DNA of 64,000 bases from DATEPR01 sp036273855 (GCA_036273855.1 DASUGU010000042.1:1-64000); one strand, 5' to 3'. Positions 32,851 through 42,240 are shown, numbered from the stretch's first letter. Notes: generated by a model not told the origin, from the sequence alone. Made by a program: numbers and translations.

Positions 32851-33681
32851 ATGCGACTGCTGACGTTCCACACCGAGTCGGGTACCAGCGCCGGCCGGCT
32901 CGACGGCGACACCGTCGTCGAGCTGCCCTACGTCGATGTCCGGGCCCTGCTGAGCCGAGCGGACTGGCGGACCGAGGCGGCGCAGGACGGGCCGGCGCGG
33001 CCGCTGGACTCGCTGCGACTGGCGCCCGTCGTGCCGCGCCCGGCGAAGATCATCTGCGTCGGCCTGAACTACGCCCAGCACATCGACGAGATGGGCCGAG
33101 GCCGGCCGGACCACCCGACGCTGTTCGCCAAGTACGCGCTCTCGCTGATCGGCCCGTCCGACCCGATCGTGGTGCCCTCGGTGTCCACCAAGGTGGACTG
33201 GGAGGTCGAGCTGGGCCTGGTGATCGGCGCGCCGACCCGCCACGTGTCGCCCGAGGACGCGCTGGACGGGGTCGCCGGCTGGACCGTGTTCAACGACGTG
33301 AGCGTCCGCGACTACCAGAACCGCACCACGCAGTTCCTGGCCGGCAAGACGTTCGAGTCGACCACACCGGTCGGGCCGACGCTGGTGACCCGCGACGAGA
33401 TCAGCCCGGACGGCCGGGGCCTGCCCGTGCGGTGCCTGGTGGACGACGTGGTGATGCAGGACAGCAACACCGACGACCTGCTGTTCTCGCCGGCCGACAT
33501 CGTGTCCTACGTCAGCCACATCGTCACCCTGGAGCCCGGTGACGTCATCGCCACCGGCACCCCGGGCGGCGTGGCCGCCGGCCGCAACCCGTCCCCGTGG
33601 CTGCGGGCCGGTCAGACCGTCGTCACCGAGGTCGAGGGCGTTGGCGTGCTGCGCAACACCTGCGTCGACGAGAAGGTCTGA
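32851..33681 (+). CDS. Fumarylacetoacetate-hydrolase-family protein
   Basis: This 276-residue enzyme belongs to the FAH superfamily, which hydrolyses or decarboxylates beta-diketo and oxo acids. Metal ligands appear in VDWEVELGLVIG (E..E) and FNDVSVRDYQ. Family motifs IICVGLNYAQHIDEMG and TLEPGDVIATGTPGGV are present. The ATG at 32851 begins the conserved MRLLTF. Substrates may be ring-fission products, but no ring-cleavage dioxygenase is adjacent. Confidence 0.88.
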   Translation: MRLLTFHTESGTSAGRLDGDTVVELPYVDVRALLSRADWRTEAAQDGPARPLDSLRLAPVVPRPAKIICVGLNYAQHIDEMGRGRPDHPTLFAKYALSLIGPSDPIVVPSVSTKVDWEVELGLVIGAPTRHVSPEDALDGVAGWTVFNDVSVRDYQNRTTQFLAGKTFESTTPVGPTLVTRDEISPDGRGLPVRCLVDDVVMQDSNTDDLLFSPADIVSYVSHIVTLEPGDVIATGTPGGVAAGRNPSPWLRAGQTVVTEVEGVGVLRNTCVDEKV

Positions 33682-33682
33682 G

Positions 33683-34297
33683 CTACCCGGCGAAGTCGAT
33701 CCGCATCACCACCCGGCGCGGGGTCGGGTGGGTGACCTCCTGGAAGCCGGCGTCCTGGAACACCTGGCGGGCGCCGACGTGCAGCTCGCCCCAGGTGACC
33801 GTCCGGCCCGGTTCGGTGATCATCGGGTACGCCTCCAACGCGGCGGCGCCCCGCTCGCGGGCGAAGTCGATCGTGGCCCTGGCCAGGACGTAGGTCAGGC
33901 CACGGCCGCGGCAGCCCTTGCGGACCAGTAGGCAGGTCACGGCCCAGACGCCGTCGTCGTCCTTGTCCTCGTGCCGGCCGGCCCACGGCACCCGGGAGGT
34001 GCGCAGTTTCGGGTAGGCCGTGCGCGGCCGGACGGCGGCCCAGCCGGCGGGCTCGCCGTCGACGTAGGCGACCAGTCCCGCGGTGGCCGGCGCGTCCGGT
34101 TCGCCGCACGCGGTCTGCTCGTGCAGCATCGCGGTCCGCTGCTCCTGCGTGGAGTCGCGCCAGATCCAGCCGGCGATGGTGAACCGCTGGCACAGGCACC
34201 GGCGCGCGTCGGCCGCGCCGAAGACGGCCTGCACGTCGGCCCAGGACGCCTCGTTGGCCGGGACGATCCGGACGTCCTGGTCGGTGATCGGGTGCAC
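33683..34297 (-). CDS. GNAT acetyltransferase
   Basis: This N-acetyltransferase of about 204 residues has the central WAAVRPRTAYPKL, then WAVTCLLVRKGCRGRGLTYVL (acetyl-CoA loop) and the final strand FQDAGFQEV. The N-terminal RRCLCQRFTI segment is typical of a subgroup of small actinobacterial acetyltransferases. The GTG at 34297 is chosen because upstream sequence belongs to the divergent promoter. It is convergent with the FAH-family gene, with one base between the stops. Confidence 0.8.
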   Translation of the reverse strand: MHPITDQDVRIVPANEASWADVQAVFGAADARRCLCQRFTIAGWIWRDSTQEQRTAMLHEQTACGEPDAPATAGLVAYVDGEPAGWAAVRPRTAYPKLRTSRVPWAGRHEDKDDDGVWAVTCLLVRKGCRGRGLTYVLARATIDFARERGAAALEAYPMITEPGRTVTWGELHVGARQVFQDAGFQEVTHPTPRRVVMRIDFAG

Positions 34298-34316
34298 GCC
34301 GGGACCGTACACTCGG

Positions 34317-34338
34317 TTCCGGACGTTCTGCTTCCGGA
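34317..34338. promoter_or_regulatory. Direct repeats of TTCCGGA in a divergent promoter
   Basis: TTCCGGA occurs at 34317-34323 and again at 34332-34338, 15 bp apart, between a GNAT gene and a WYL regulator. Their spacing of about one and a half helix turns and position just upstream of the regulator start suggest a binding site, possibly for the WYL protein itself. Confidence 0.4.
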
Positions 34339-34349
34339 ATGAGGGTCCG

Positions 34350-35303
34350 ATGACCACGAGCCCCACCGGGCGCGCCCTGCTCACCCTGGAACTGGTGCAG
34401 GCCAGCCCGGGCATCACCGCGGACCGGCTGGCCGGCAAGCTCGGCGTCACCGAGCGCGCCGCCCGCCGGTACGTGGGCATGCTGCGTGAGGCCGGCATCC
34501 CGGTCGAGTCGGCCCGTGGGCCCTACGGCGGCTACCGGCTCGGCAGGGGGCTGCGGCTGCCGCCGCTGGTGTTCACCGCCACCGAGGCGCTCGGCCTGGT
34601 CATGGCCGTGCTGGACGGCCACCACGACGCAGGCGACCCGACCGATCTGGTCGGCAAGGCGCTGGGCAAGATCGTCCGGGCGCTGCCCGAACCGGTGGCC
34701 GCCCAGGCGGAGGCGGTCCGCAGGACCACGGCGCCGGCACCGGACCGAGGCGCCGCCCGGCCTGACCCGGACACCACGACGGCACTGGTCACGGCCTGCT
34801 CGCAGCATCGGACGGTGCGCATCGGCTACCGGTCCGAGGCCGGCACGGAGTGGACCACCGACGTCGACCCGTGGGCGGTGGTGGTGCGGCACGGCCGGTG
34901 GTACCTGCTGTGCCACGCGCACACCGCCGACGCGCTGCGGGCCTACCGGATCGACCGGGTCCGCGGGGTCGAGCCGCTGGCGACGACGTTCGACCCGCCC
35001 GCCGACCTCGACCCGATCGGGCTGCTGGAGGACCATCTCGCGGTCGGCTGGGAGTACGCGGCCGAGGTGGTCATCGACGCGCCGATCCGCAGGGTGCGGC
35101 CGTGTGTGTCGCGAGCCATCGGCACGCTCACCGCCGTCGACGACCACACCACGCTGCTGGTCGGCACCACCAGCAATCCGTCCTGGTACGTCGAGGAACT
35201 GGCCGCGATCCCGGGCCCGTTCCGGATCATCGGGTGCGCCGAACTGCGGAACGCGGCCACCGAGTTGGGCCGCAGACTGCTCGCCGCGGGCGCCCCGGAG
35301 TGA
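34350..35303 (+). CDS. HTH/WYL-domain transcriptional regulator (YafY type)
   Basis: This 317-residue regulator has an HTH_11-type DNA-binding domain (GITADRLAGKLGVTERAARR). A WYL ligand-binding domain follows, with IGYRSEAGTEWTTDVDPWAVVVRHGRWYLLC, and a WCX tail. It is divergent from the GNAT gene and probably controls it. WYL domains often sense nucleic acids or small ligands; nothing here specifies the signal. Confidence 0.88.
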   Translation: MTTSPTGRALLTLELVQASPGITADRLAGKLGVTERAARRYVGMLREAGIPVESARGPYGGYRLGRGLRLPPLVFTATEALGLVMAVLDGHHDAGDPTDLVGKALGKIVRALPEPVAAQAEAVRRTTAPAPDRGAARPDPDTTTALVTACSQHRTVRIGYRSEAGTEWTTDVDPWAVVVRHGRWYLLCHAHTADALRAYRIDRVRGVEPLATTFDPPADLDPIGLLEDHLAVGWEYAAEVVIDAPIRRVRPCVSRAIGTLTAVDDHTTLLVGTTSNPSWYVEELAAIPGPFRIIGCAELRNAATELGRRLLAAGAPE

Positions 35304-35326
35304 GTTCGACTGGTTATCCTGCGAGC

Positions 35327-36001
35327 ATGGCAGCCATCACGCCGACCGCACGCCCGGCTGTCGCGTTCGCCGGGATCGCCGGGCTGGCCGCCGGTGCCGC
35401 GCTGATCGTGCTGCTGGCGTTCATCCCGCCCACCGACGAGATCAGCGTGACCCGCCAGACCATCAGCCAGTACGGGCTGACCGACGGCAGGTGGGTGTTC
35501 AACCTCGCGGTGCTCCTGGTGGCGGCCGGTTCCGCCGTGATCATCGGGCTGCTGTGGTCGCAGGGCAGGCTGCCGAGGGCGTCGATCGTTCTCGGTACAC
35601 TGTGGATAGTCAGCCTGCTGGTGATCGTCGCGTTCCCCAAAGCGAACTGGGCCGTGGTCACCGGGTTCAACCTCGGCGGGACGGTGCACCGGGGAGCCAG
35701 CCTGATCGGGTTCGGCTGCCTGCCGTTCGCGGTGCTCGCGGCGGCGCGGACCGTGTTCCCCGACTCGCCCGGCAGGCGGTTCGCGGCGCGCCTGTTCGCC
35801 GTGCTGTCGCTGGCCTGGTTCGGCGCGATCCTGGTCGCCGTGGTCGTCGCGGCCGTGGCCGATCTGCGGTGGTGGCAACTGATTCCGCTGGGCGCGGTGG
35901 AACGCGGCATGGCGCTCACCGACCTGATCGCGCTCACGCTGCTGGCGCTGCCCACGGTGGCGGCCCGAGTACCCAGGGAAACAGCCGCCGTGGTCGGCTG
36001 A
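35327..36001 (+). CDS. DUF998-family membrane protein
   Basis: This 224-residue integral membrane protein has six or so hydrophobic segments. Family-like features are RQTISQYGLTDGRWVFNLAVLL and the internal NLGGTVHRGASLIGFGCLPFA. DUF998 proteins have no assigned biochemical role. It follows the WYL regulator by 23 bp and may be co-transcribed with it. Confidence 0.75.
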   Translation: MAAITPTARPAVAFAGIAGLAAGAALIVLLAFIPPTDEISVTRQTISQYGLTDGRWVFNLAVLLVAAGSAVIIGLLWSQGRLPRASIVLGTLWIVSLLVIVAFPKANWAVVTGFNLGGTVHRGASLIGFGCLPFAVLAAARTVFPDSPGRRFAARLFAVLSLAWFGAILVAVVVAAVADLRWWQLIPLGAVERGMALTDLIALTLLALPTVAARVPRETAAVVG

Positions 36002-36042
36002 TTCGTCGTGTGGTTGTCGGTGGTTGTTGGCAGGATGCTGGC

Positions 36043-36759
36043 ATGACTGTGACCGGACGTCTCGAACTCGTCGCCCTCGACGCGGCCGACATCGAAGGGC
36101 TCGCCTCGTTCTACACGCAACTCACCGGTTGGGAGATCGCCCGGCGGGACACGGACTGGATCACCGTGCGGGCCCCTGACGGTCAGGAGATCGCGTTCCA
36201 GGAAGCGCCCAACCACGTCGCGCCGAAGTGGCCCGGACAGGAGCTGCCCCAGCAGGTGCACCTCGACCTGTGGATCGAGGACACCAAGGCGGCCGCCGAG
36301 CGGGCGATCGAACTCGGCGCCACCCACCTGGCCGACGGCGCGAACTGGATCACCCTGGCCGACCCGGCCGGTCACCCGTTCGACCTGTGCCAGAAGGACG
36401 GCGTCGGTCCGGTCATGCAACTGTTCGCGACCACGCTGGACGCGCCCGCCGCGTCGACGCTGGCCCACTTCTACGGTGACCTGATGGGCATGGAGGTCAC
36501 GTACGACGGGCCCGAGGGCGCGCTGATCTCCGGCGACGGCAAGAACGTGCTGTTCCAGCAGATCGAGGACTACCAGCCGCCGAGGTGGCCGGACCCGGCG
36601 TACCCGCAGCAGGCCCATCTCGACATCCTGGTCGACGACCTGGACGCGGGCGAGGCACGGGCGCTGGAGTTGGGCGCGACGCGGTTGGGCGTGCAGACCC
36701 CAACGTTCCGCGTCTTCGCCGACCCGGCGGGCCACCCGTTCTGTCTCTGCCGGGCGTAG
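36043..36759 (+). CDS. Two-domain VOC (glyoxalase/bleomycin-resistance fold) protein
   Basis: This 238-residue protein contains two vicinal-oxygen-chelate modules. Each has an ADxxxLxxFYxxLxG-type opening (GLASFYTQLTGWEIARR and LAHFYGDLMGMEVTYD), a QVHLDLWIED/QAHLDILVDD strand and a final LADPAGHPFDLC/FADPAGHPFCLC. It may be a detoxification or resistance protein. Metal ligands cannot be assigned with certainty and the substrate is unknown. Confidence 0.85.
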   Translation: MTVTGRLELVALDAADIEGLASFYTQLTGWEIARRDTDWITVRAPDGQEIAFQEAPNHVAPKWPGQELPQQVHLDLWIEDTKAAAERAIELGATHLADGANWITLADPAGHPFDLCQKDGVGPVMQLFATTLDAPAASTLAHFYGDLMGMEVTYDGPEGALISGDGKNVLFQQIEDYQPPRWPDPAYPQQAHLDILVDDLDAGEARALELGATRLGVQTPTFRVFADPAGHPFCLCRA

Positions 36760-36796
36760 TATCGCGTGTTCTTGACGACCGTCTAACATACTCCGC

Positions 36797-37186
36797 ATGG
36801 CTGGTCCGGAGGTGACGGTCGAACGCCGGCTGGAATGGCACGACACCGATGCGGCGGGGCACCACCACCATTCGGCGATCCTGCGCTGGGCCGAGGACGC
36901 CGAGGCGGAGTTGCTCCGCCGCCTGGGAATCGAGTGGCTGTTCGGCCGGACGCCCCGGGTGCACTACGAGGTGGACTACCGCGCCCGCCTGTGGTTCGGC
37001 GAGCCGGTGTCCATCCGGTTGTGGGTGGCCGCGGTGGGGCGGACGTCGCTGACGTTGCGGTTCGAGGTGACCGGTCCGGCCGGGGTGGTGGCGTCCGGCT
37101 CGGTCGTCGCCGTGCACGCGCTGCCCGACGGCGGCGCCACACCGTGGCCGGACGAGGTCCGCGCGGCGCTGCGGGTCGAGCCGTGA
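36797..37186 (+). CDS. Hotdog-fold acyl-CoA thioesterase (4HBT/YbgC-like)
   Basis: This 129-residue thioesterase carries EWHDTDAAGHHHHSAILRWAEDAE, the 4-hydroxybenzoyl-CoA thioesterase active-site region with its conserved Asp. The middle contains VHYEVDYRARLWFGEPV. It would hydrolyse an aromatic or acyl-CoA, perhaps recycling CoA from stalled intermediates of the neighbouring aryl-CoA pathway. Its stop overlaps the GTG of the PaaX-like gene (GTGA). Confidence 0.85.
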   Translation: MAGPEVTVERRLEWHDTDAAGHHHHSAILRWAEDAEAELLRRLGIEWLFGRTPRVHYEVDYRARLWFGEPVSIRLWVAAVGRTSLTLRFEVTGPAGVVASGSVVAVHALPDGGATPWPDEVRAALRVEP

Positions 37187-38019
37187 CCGAGGAGCTGTCC
37201 GCGCGCGTGACCCAGCCGGGTCGGCTCATCGTCACGGTCTACGGGTTGTACGCCAGGGACGAGGGCGGCTGGCTGTCGGTGGCGTCGCTGGTGAGCCTGC
37301 TCGCCGACGTCGGCGTCGACGAGCAGGCGGTGCGGTCGTCGATCTCCCGGCTGAAGCGGCGCGGCATCCTGGAGGCGGTACGCCGGGACGGTGCTGGTTA
37401 CCAGTTGTCCCAGGAGGCGCAGGCGATTCTGCGCGAGGGCGACGTGCGGATCTTCCGCCGGTCGCGGCCACCATTGTCGGACGGGTGGCTGCTGGCGGTG
37501 TTCTCCGTTCCCGAGTCGGAACGGAACAAGCGGCACGTGCTGCGCACGCAACTCACCCGGCTGGGGTTCGGCACGGCGGCGTCCGGCGTGTGGATCGCGC
37601 CCGCCCACCTCTACGAGCCGACGGCGGACATGTTGCGGCGCCTGGATCTCACCGGCAACGCGACCCTGTTCCGCGCGGATCACCTGGCGTTCGGCGACGT
37701 CGCCGAGAAGGTGCGGCAGTGGTGGGACCTTGACCAGTTGGCGGGGTTGTACGAGCAGTTCCTGCGGGCGCACTCGTCCATGCTGCGCCGGTGGCGACGC
37801 CGGACGTCGACCCGGCCGGCCGAGGCGTTCGCCGACTACGTGCGGGTGCTGACCGACTGGCGCCAGTTGCCGTATCTGGATCCCGGCCTGCCGGCGGAGT
37901 TGTTGCCGGCCGACTGGATCGGCAGCCGCGCGGCCGACCTGTTCTTCACGCTCCAGGCCCAGCTGGAAGGCGCCGCCCGCGACCACGTCCGAGCGACGAT
38001 CGCCCGCCGAGCCGGCTGA
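37183..38019 (+). CDS. PaaX-family transcriptional regulator
   Basis: This 278-residue repressor has the PaaX N-terminal winged helix (SLVSLLADVGVDEQAVRSSISRLKRRGIL), the central DGWLLAVFSVPESERNKRHVLRTQL and the C-terminal domain. PaaX proteins respond to aryl-CoA thioesters. The gene is coupled to the thioesterase and convergent with the aryl-CoA hydroxylase operon, so it is the likely regulator of that operon with an aminobenzoyl- or salicylyl-CoA effector. Confidence 0.88.
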   Translation: MTEELSARVTQPGRLIVTVYGLYARDEGGWLSVASLVSLLADVGVDEQAVRSSISRLKRRGILEAVRRDGAGYQLSQEAQAILREGDVRIFRRSRPPLSDGWLLAVFSVPESERNKRHVLRTQLTRLGFGTAASGVWIAPAHLYEPTADMLRRLDLTGNATLFRADHLAFGDVAEKVRQWWDLDQLAGLYEQFLRAHSSMLRRWRRRTSTRPAEAFADYVRVLTDWRQLPYLDPGLPAELLPADWIGSRAADLFFTLQAQLEGAARDHVRATIARRAG

Positions 38020-38089
38020 GCGGACGACCTCGACGACCCAGGCCCGACCGCCATCCGCCCGACGCGATGGCCCGGCGAGCACCGGCCAC

Positions 38090-38229
38090 CCCTGCCCGCG
38101 CCCATCACCCTGCCGCGCCCTGCCGCACCTACCGCCCTGCCACGCACATCACCCTGCCACGCACATCGCCCCGCCGCGCCCAACACCTTGCCGCGCCCAG
38201 CACGAGCTCGCCTGCCGCGCCGGCTGACG
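38090..38229. repeat. Low-complexity CCTGCC-rich intergenic repeat
   Basis: The space between the convergent PaaX and hydroxylase genes is built from variants of CCCTGCC(G/A)CGC. CCCTGCCACGCACATC occurs twice in tandem, at 38135-38150 and 38152-38167. No gene or clear terminator hairpin is seen. Confidence 0.6.
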
Positions 38230-40593
38230 TCAGGGCCGCCAGCGGCGGTGGGTGTTCGGCTCGCCGTCGGCGCGGATCAGTTCCAGCCTCGGCTTCGGGC
38301 CGTCCGTTCTGCCGGACTGGGGCGCTCGGGAGCCTGCCTGCCACGGGAGCGGCCACGTCACGCCTGGTCCCTGGTAGCCCTGGTCGGCCGCCGCGTGGAG
38401 TGTCCAGTTGGGATCGTAGAGGTGGGTCCGGCCCAGCAGGCACAGGTCGGCTCGGCCGGCCAGCAGGATCGAGTTCACGTCGTCGTACGACGAGATCGCG
38501 CCCACCGCCATCGTCGCGATCCCCACCTGGTTGCGGATGCGGTCGGCGAACGGGGTCTGGTACGACCGCCCGAACGCCGGCCGTTCCTCCGCGTGCACCT
38601 GCCCGGTGGACACGTCGATCACATCGGCACCGGCGGCGGCGAACGCGCCCGCGATCACCACCGAGTCCTCCGCCGTGATCCCGCCGTCGTACCAGTCGGT
38701 CGCCGAGATCCGCACGCTCATCGGCCGGTCGGCGGGCCACACATCGCGCATCGCGCGGAACACCTCCAGCGGGAACCGCAGCCTGCCGACCACGTCACCG
38801 CCGTAGGGATCGGTCCGCCGGTTGGTCAGCGGCGACAGGAACGACGACAGCAGGTACCCGTGCGCGCAGTGCAGTTCCAGCAGGTCGAACTCCGACCGCG
38901 ACGCCCGCACGGTCGCGTCGACGAACTGCTGCCGGATCTCGTCGAGGTCGGCGACCGACAACTCCCTGGGCACCTGGTTGACCCCGGGCCGGTACGCCAC
39001 CGGGGACGGCGCCACCACCTCCCAGTTGCCGTCGGCCAGCGGCTGGTCCATGCCGTCCCACATCAGCCGGGTCGAACCCTTCCGGCCCGAGTGTCCCAAT
39101 TGGACACCGATCTTGGCCGCCGACGAGCCGTGCACGAAGTCGGTGATCCGCCGCCACCGCCCGGCCTGCTCGTCGGTGTACAGGCCGGTGCAGCCGGGCG
39201 TGATCCGGCCGGCGTCCGACACGCACACCATCTCGGTCATGACCAGGCCGGCCCCGCCCAGCGCCTTGCCGCCCAGGTGCACCAGGTGGAAGTCGTCGGG
39301 CAGGCCGTCGGTCGCGCTGTACATGTCCATCGGCGAGACGACAACCCTGTTGACCAACTCCAGCTCACGCAGCCGGAACGGCTGGAACATCGGCGGGCAC
39401 ACCTCGCCCGTGCCGTGTCCCCGGTCCTTTTCGTGGCCGGCGAACCACGTGTCCACGTCACTGACGAACTCGGGATCGCGCACCCGCAGGTTGTCGTACG
39501 TCACGCGCCTGCTGCGCGTCATGATGTTGAACGCGAACTGCGTCGGGTGCTGGTCGACATACTGGCCGAGGTTCTCGAACCACTCCAGGCTGGCCTGCGC
39601 CGCCCGCTGGGTGGACTGCACGACCGGCCGGCGTTCCGCGTCGTACGCGGTGAGCGCGTCGGCGACGGTCGGCTGCTCGTGCAGGCACGCGACCAGCGCC
39701 AGCGCGTCCTCCATGGCCAGCTTGGTGCCCGACCCGATGGAGAAGTGGGCGGTGTGCGCCGCGTCGCCGAGCAGGATGACGTTGCCGTCGTACCACCGCT
39801 CGCTGCGGACGGTGGCGAACCGGACCCATTTCGAGTTGTTGACGAACAGCGTGGCGCCGTCCAGTTCGTCGGCGAAGATGTCGCCGACCAGCTCGACCGA
39901 CTTCTCGTCCGACTCGCCCGGCGGCAGTGCGACGGCGGCGAAACCGTCGAATCCGGCGCTCTGCCACACCCCGTCGCTCATCTCGACGATGAACGTGCTG
40001 TTGTGCGCGTCGTACGGGTAGCCGTGCACCTGCATGACGCCGTACGGGGTCTGCTTGACGTGGAACGTGAACGCGTCGAACACCTTGTCGGTGCCCAGCC
40101 ACATGTACCGGCAGTGGCGGGTGTCCAGCGTCGGCCGGAACACGTCGGCGCGACGGTTGCGCACACCGGAGTTGACCCCGTCGGCGGCCACCACGAGATC
40201 GTGGGTCGCGGCGAGCGCGTCGACGTCCGGCGCCTGGGTGCTGAACCGCACGGCCACGCCGAGATCGGCGCACCGCTGTTGCAGGATGCCCAGCAGCCGC
40301 TTGCGGCTCATCGCGGCGAACCGGTGGCCCCCGCTGGTCAGCACGCGGCCGCGGAAGTGGACGTCGATGTCGTCCCAGTGGGCGAACTCGCGCTCCATCC
40401 GCTGGTGGATCCAGTCGTCGGCGTGCTCGATGCCGCCGAGGGTCTCGTCGGAGAACACGACGCCGAAGCCGAACGTGTCGTCGGCCGCGTTGCGCTCCCA
40501 CACGGTGATCTCGTCGGCCGGGCCGAGTTGCTTGGCCAGCGCGGCGAAGTACAGCCCGCCCGGCCCGCCGCCGATCACCGCGATGCGCATCAT
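38230..40593 (-). CDS. Bifunctional aryl-CoA monooxygenase/reductase (2-aminobenzoyl-CoA or salicylyl-CoA 5-hydroxylase type)
   Basis: This 787-residue two-domain flavoprotein has an N-terminal class-A FAD monooxygenase (VIGGGPGGLYFAALAKQLG at residues 5-23 and NVILLGDAAHTAHFSIGSG). From about residue 405 a C-terminal old-yellow-enzyme-like FMN domain follows (FRLRELELVNRVVVSPMDMY, HCAHGYLLSSFLSPLTNRR). This architecture is that of 2-aminobenzoyl-CoA monooxygenase/reductase and of annotated salicylyl-CoA 5-hydroxylases. It would hydroxylate and reduce the aromatic ring of the CoA thioester. Its start overlaps the ligase stop (ATGA or TGATG). Aminobenzoate is favoured because RidA, enoyl-CoA hydratase and SDR genes accompany it. 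Confidence 0.88.
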   Translation of the reverse strand: MMRIAVIGGGPGGLYFAALAKQLGPADEITVWERNAADDTFGFGVVFSDETLGGIEHADDWIHQRMEREFAHWDDIDVHFRGRVLTSGGHRFAAMSRKRLLGILQQRCADLGVAVRFSTQAPDVDALAATHDLVVAADGVNSGVRNRRADVFRPTLDTRHCRYMWLGTDKVFDAFTFHVKQTPYGVMQVHGYPYDAHNSTFIVEMSDGVWQSAGFDGFAAVALPPGESDEKSVELVGDIFADELDGATLFVNNSKWVRFATVRSERWYDGNVILLGDAAHTAHFSIGSGTKLAMEDALALVACLHEQPTVADALTAYDAERRPVVQSTQRAAQASLEWFENLGQYVDQHPTQFAFNIMTRSRRVTYDNLRVRDPEFVSDVDTWFAGHEKDRGHGTGEVCPPMFQPFRLRELELVNRVVVSPMDMYSATDGLPDDFHLVHLGGKALGGAGLVMTEMVCVSDAGRITPGCTGLYTDEQAGRWRRITDFVHGSSAAKIGVQLGHSGRKGSTRLMWDGMDQPLADGNWEVVAPSPVAYRPGVNQVPRELSVADLDEIRQQFVDATVRASRSEFDLLELHCAHGYLLSSFLSPLTNRRTDPYGGDVVGRLRFPLEVFRAMRDVWPADRPMSVRISATDWYDGGITAEDSVVIAGAFAAAGADVIDVSTGQVHAEERPAFGRSYQTPFADRIRNQVGIATMAVGAISSYDDVNSILLAGRADLCLLGRTHLYDPNWTLHAAADQGYQGPGVTWPLPWQAGSRAPQSGRTDGPKPRLELIRADGEPNTHRRWRP

Positions 40594-42194
40594 CGCCTCC
40601 CGCCGCGGAGCAGGAACCGCTGGAGCTTGCCGGTCGCGCTGCGCGGCAGTTCCGCCACGAACTCCACCGCTCTCGGGTACTTGTAGGGCGCGATCCGCTG
40701 CTTGGCGAAGTCCTGCAAAGCCGACACCAGCGCGTCGTCACCGGTCACGCCGTCGCGCGGCACCACGAACGCCTTGACGATCTCGCCGCGGTCCGCGTCC
40801 GGGACGCCGACGACACAGCAGTCCAGCACGTCGGGATGCGCGAGCAGCGCCTCCTCAACCTCGGGGCCCGCGATGTTGTAGCCGGACGACACGATCATGT
40901 CGTCGTTGCGCGCCAGGTAGTGCAGGTATCCGTCGGCGTCCTCGACGAACGTGTCACCGGTGAGGTTCCAGCCGTCCTGCACGTACACCGACTGGCGGTC
41001 GTCGGCCAGGTACCGGCAGCCGGTCGGGCCCTTCACCGCCAACCGGCCCGGCGTGCCCGGTGGCACCGGTTCACCGTCGGCGTCCAGCAGCGTGGCCCGG
41101 TAGCCGGGGACCGCCTTGCCGGTGGCGCCGGGCCGGATGTCGTCGTCGGCAGCGGACACGAAGACGTGCAGCATCTCGGTGGAGCCGATGCCGTCGATCA
41201 GGCGCAGCCCGGTCGCGTCGTGGAAGGCCCGCCAGGTCGCCTCGGGCAGGTGTTCGCCTGCCGACACGGCGCGGCGCAGGCTGCGCAGGCTCCGCGCCCG
41301 GCCGGAGCGGAGCATGGCGCGGTACGCGGTGGGTGCGGTGAAGCACACCGACACCTCGTTGGCCTCGATGACGTCGGCGAGCTCGTCCGGCGTCGCCTTC
41401 TCGATCAGCAGCGTGGCCGCGCCGACCCGCAGCGGGAACAGCAGCAGGCCGCCGAGTCCGAAGGTGAACGCCAGCGGCGGCGTGCCGGTGAACACGTCGT
41501 CAGCGACAGGCCGCACGACGTAGCGGGAGAAGGTGTCGGCGACGGCGAGGACGTCGCGGTGGAAGTGCATGGTGGCCTTGGGCCTGCCCGTGGTGCCCGA
41601 GGTGAACGCGAGTAGCGCCACGTCGTCGGCGAACGTGTCCACCGGGACGAATTCGTCCGGCACGCCGTCGATCCGGGCGGTGAGATCGTCGGCATCGCCG
41701 CCGCCGAACAGGACGACGGGTGCGCCACCGAGATCGGCGGCCAGCAGGTCGTCGGCGAACCGCGCGTCGCACAGGGCGAGATCGGGCCTACTGATGGCGG
41801 CGATGGCGGTGAGTTCGGTCGGCCGCAGCAGCGGCATGGTCGCGACCACCACCGCACCCGCCTTGACCACGGCCAACCAGCAGGCGGCCAGCCACGGATT
41901 GTTGGGTCCGCGCAACAGCACGCGGTTGCCCGGGACGACGCCGAGTTGGTCGGTGAGCACCCTGGCGATCCGGTCGACCGTCGAGCGCAGTTCGCCGTAC
42001 GTCCAGCACCGGCCGTCCGGGGTGAGCAGGCAGCGCCGGTCCGGACCGGCGGCGTCCAGCAGTGCCACGGCGCAGTTCAACCGCTCGGGATAACGCAGTT
42101 CCGGCAGGTCGGTGACGAACTCCGGCCACGAGGCCACCGGTGGTAGGTGGTCCCGGCAGAACGTGTCCACATGAGCGGAGCCCTGCACTGTCAT
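40590..42194 (-). CDS. Aryl-CoA ligase (2-aminobenzoate/benzoate-CoA ligase family)
   Basis: This 534-residue adenylate-forming ligase activates an aromatic acid with ATP and CoA. The P-loop reads AFTSGTTGRPKATMHFH, the A5 motif GIGSTEML and the A8 motif DDMIVSSGYNIAGPEVE. The catalytic lysine lies in SATGKLQRF. The sequence resembles 2-aminobenzoate-CoA ligases of the benzoate-CoA ligase family. It directly precedes and overlaps the ring-attacking monooxygenase. The CCTTG/CAAGG repeat lies just upstream of its ATG. Confidence 0.88.
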   Translation of the reverse strand: MTVQGSAHVDTFCRDHLPPVASWPEFVTDLPELRYPERLNCAVALLDAAGPDRRCLLTPDGRCWTYGELRSTVDRIARVLTDQLGVVPGNRVLLRGPNNPWLAACWLAVVKAGAVVVATMPLLRPTELTAIAAISRPDLALCDARFADDLLAADLGGAPVVLFGGGDADDLTARIDGVPDEFVPVDTFADDVALLAFTSGTTGRPKATMHFHRDVLAVADTFSRYVVRPVADDVFTGTPPLAFTFGLGGLLLFPLRVGAATLLIEKATPDELADVIEANEVSVCFTAPTAYRAMLRSGRARSLRSLRRAVSAGEHLPEATWRAFHDATGLRLIDGIGSTEMLHVFVSAADDDIRPGATGKAVPGYRATLLDADGEPVPPGTPGRLAVKGPTGCRYLADDRQSVYVQDGWNLTGDTFVEDADGYLHYLARNDDMIVSSGYNIAGPEVEEALLAHPDVLDCCVVGVPDADRGEIVKAFVVPRDGVTGDDALVSALQDFAKQRIAPYKYPRAVEFVAELPRSATGKLQRFLLRGGRR

Positions 42195-42197
42195 GGT

Positions 42198-42230
42198 CCA
42201 AGTATTCTCCCTTGGTGACGACAGTCAAGG
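42198..42230. promoter_or_regulatory. Palindromic elements upstream of the aryl-CoA ligase
   Basis: CCTTG at 42210-42214 and CAAGG at 42226-42230 form one inverted repeat. CCAAG at 42198-42202 with CTTGG at 42211-42215 forms a second that overlaps it. Both lie in the 46-bp gap between RidA and the ligase ATG. They may be operators for the PaaX regulator and imply an internal promoter, but this is inference. Confidence 0.45.
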
Positions 42231-42240
42231 TTACGACAGG

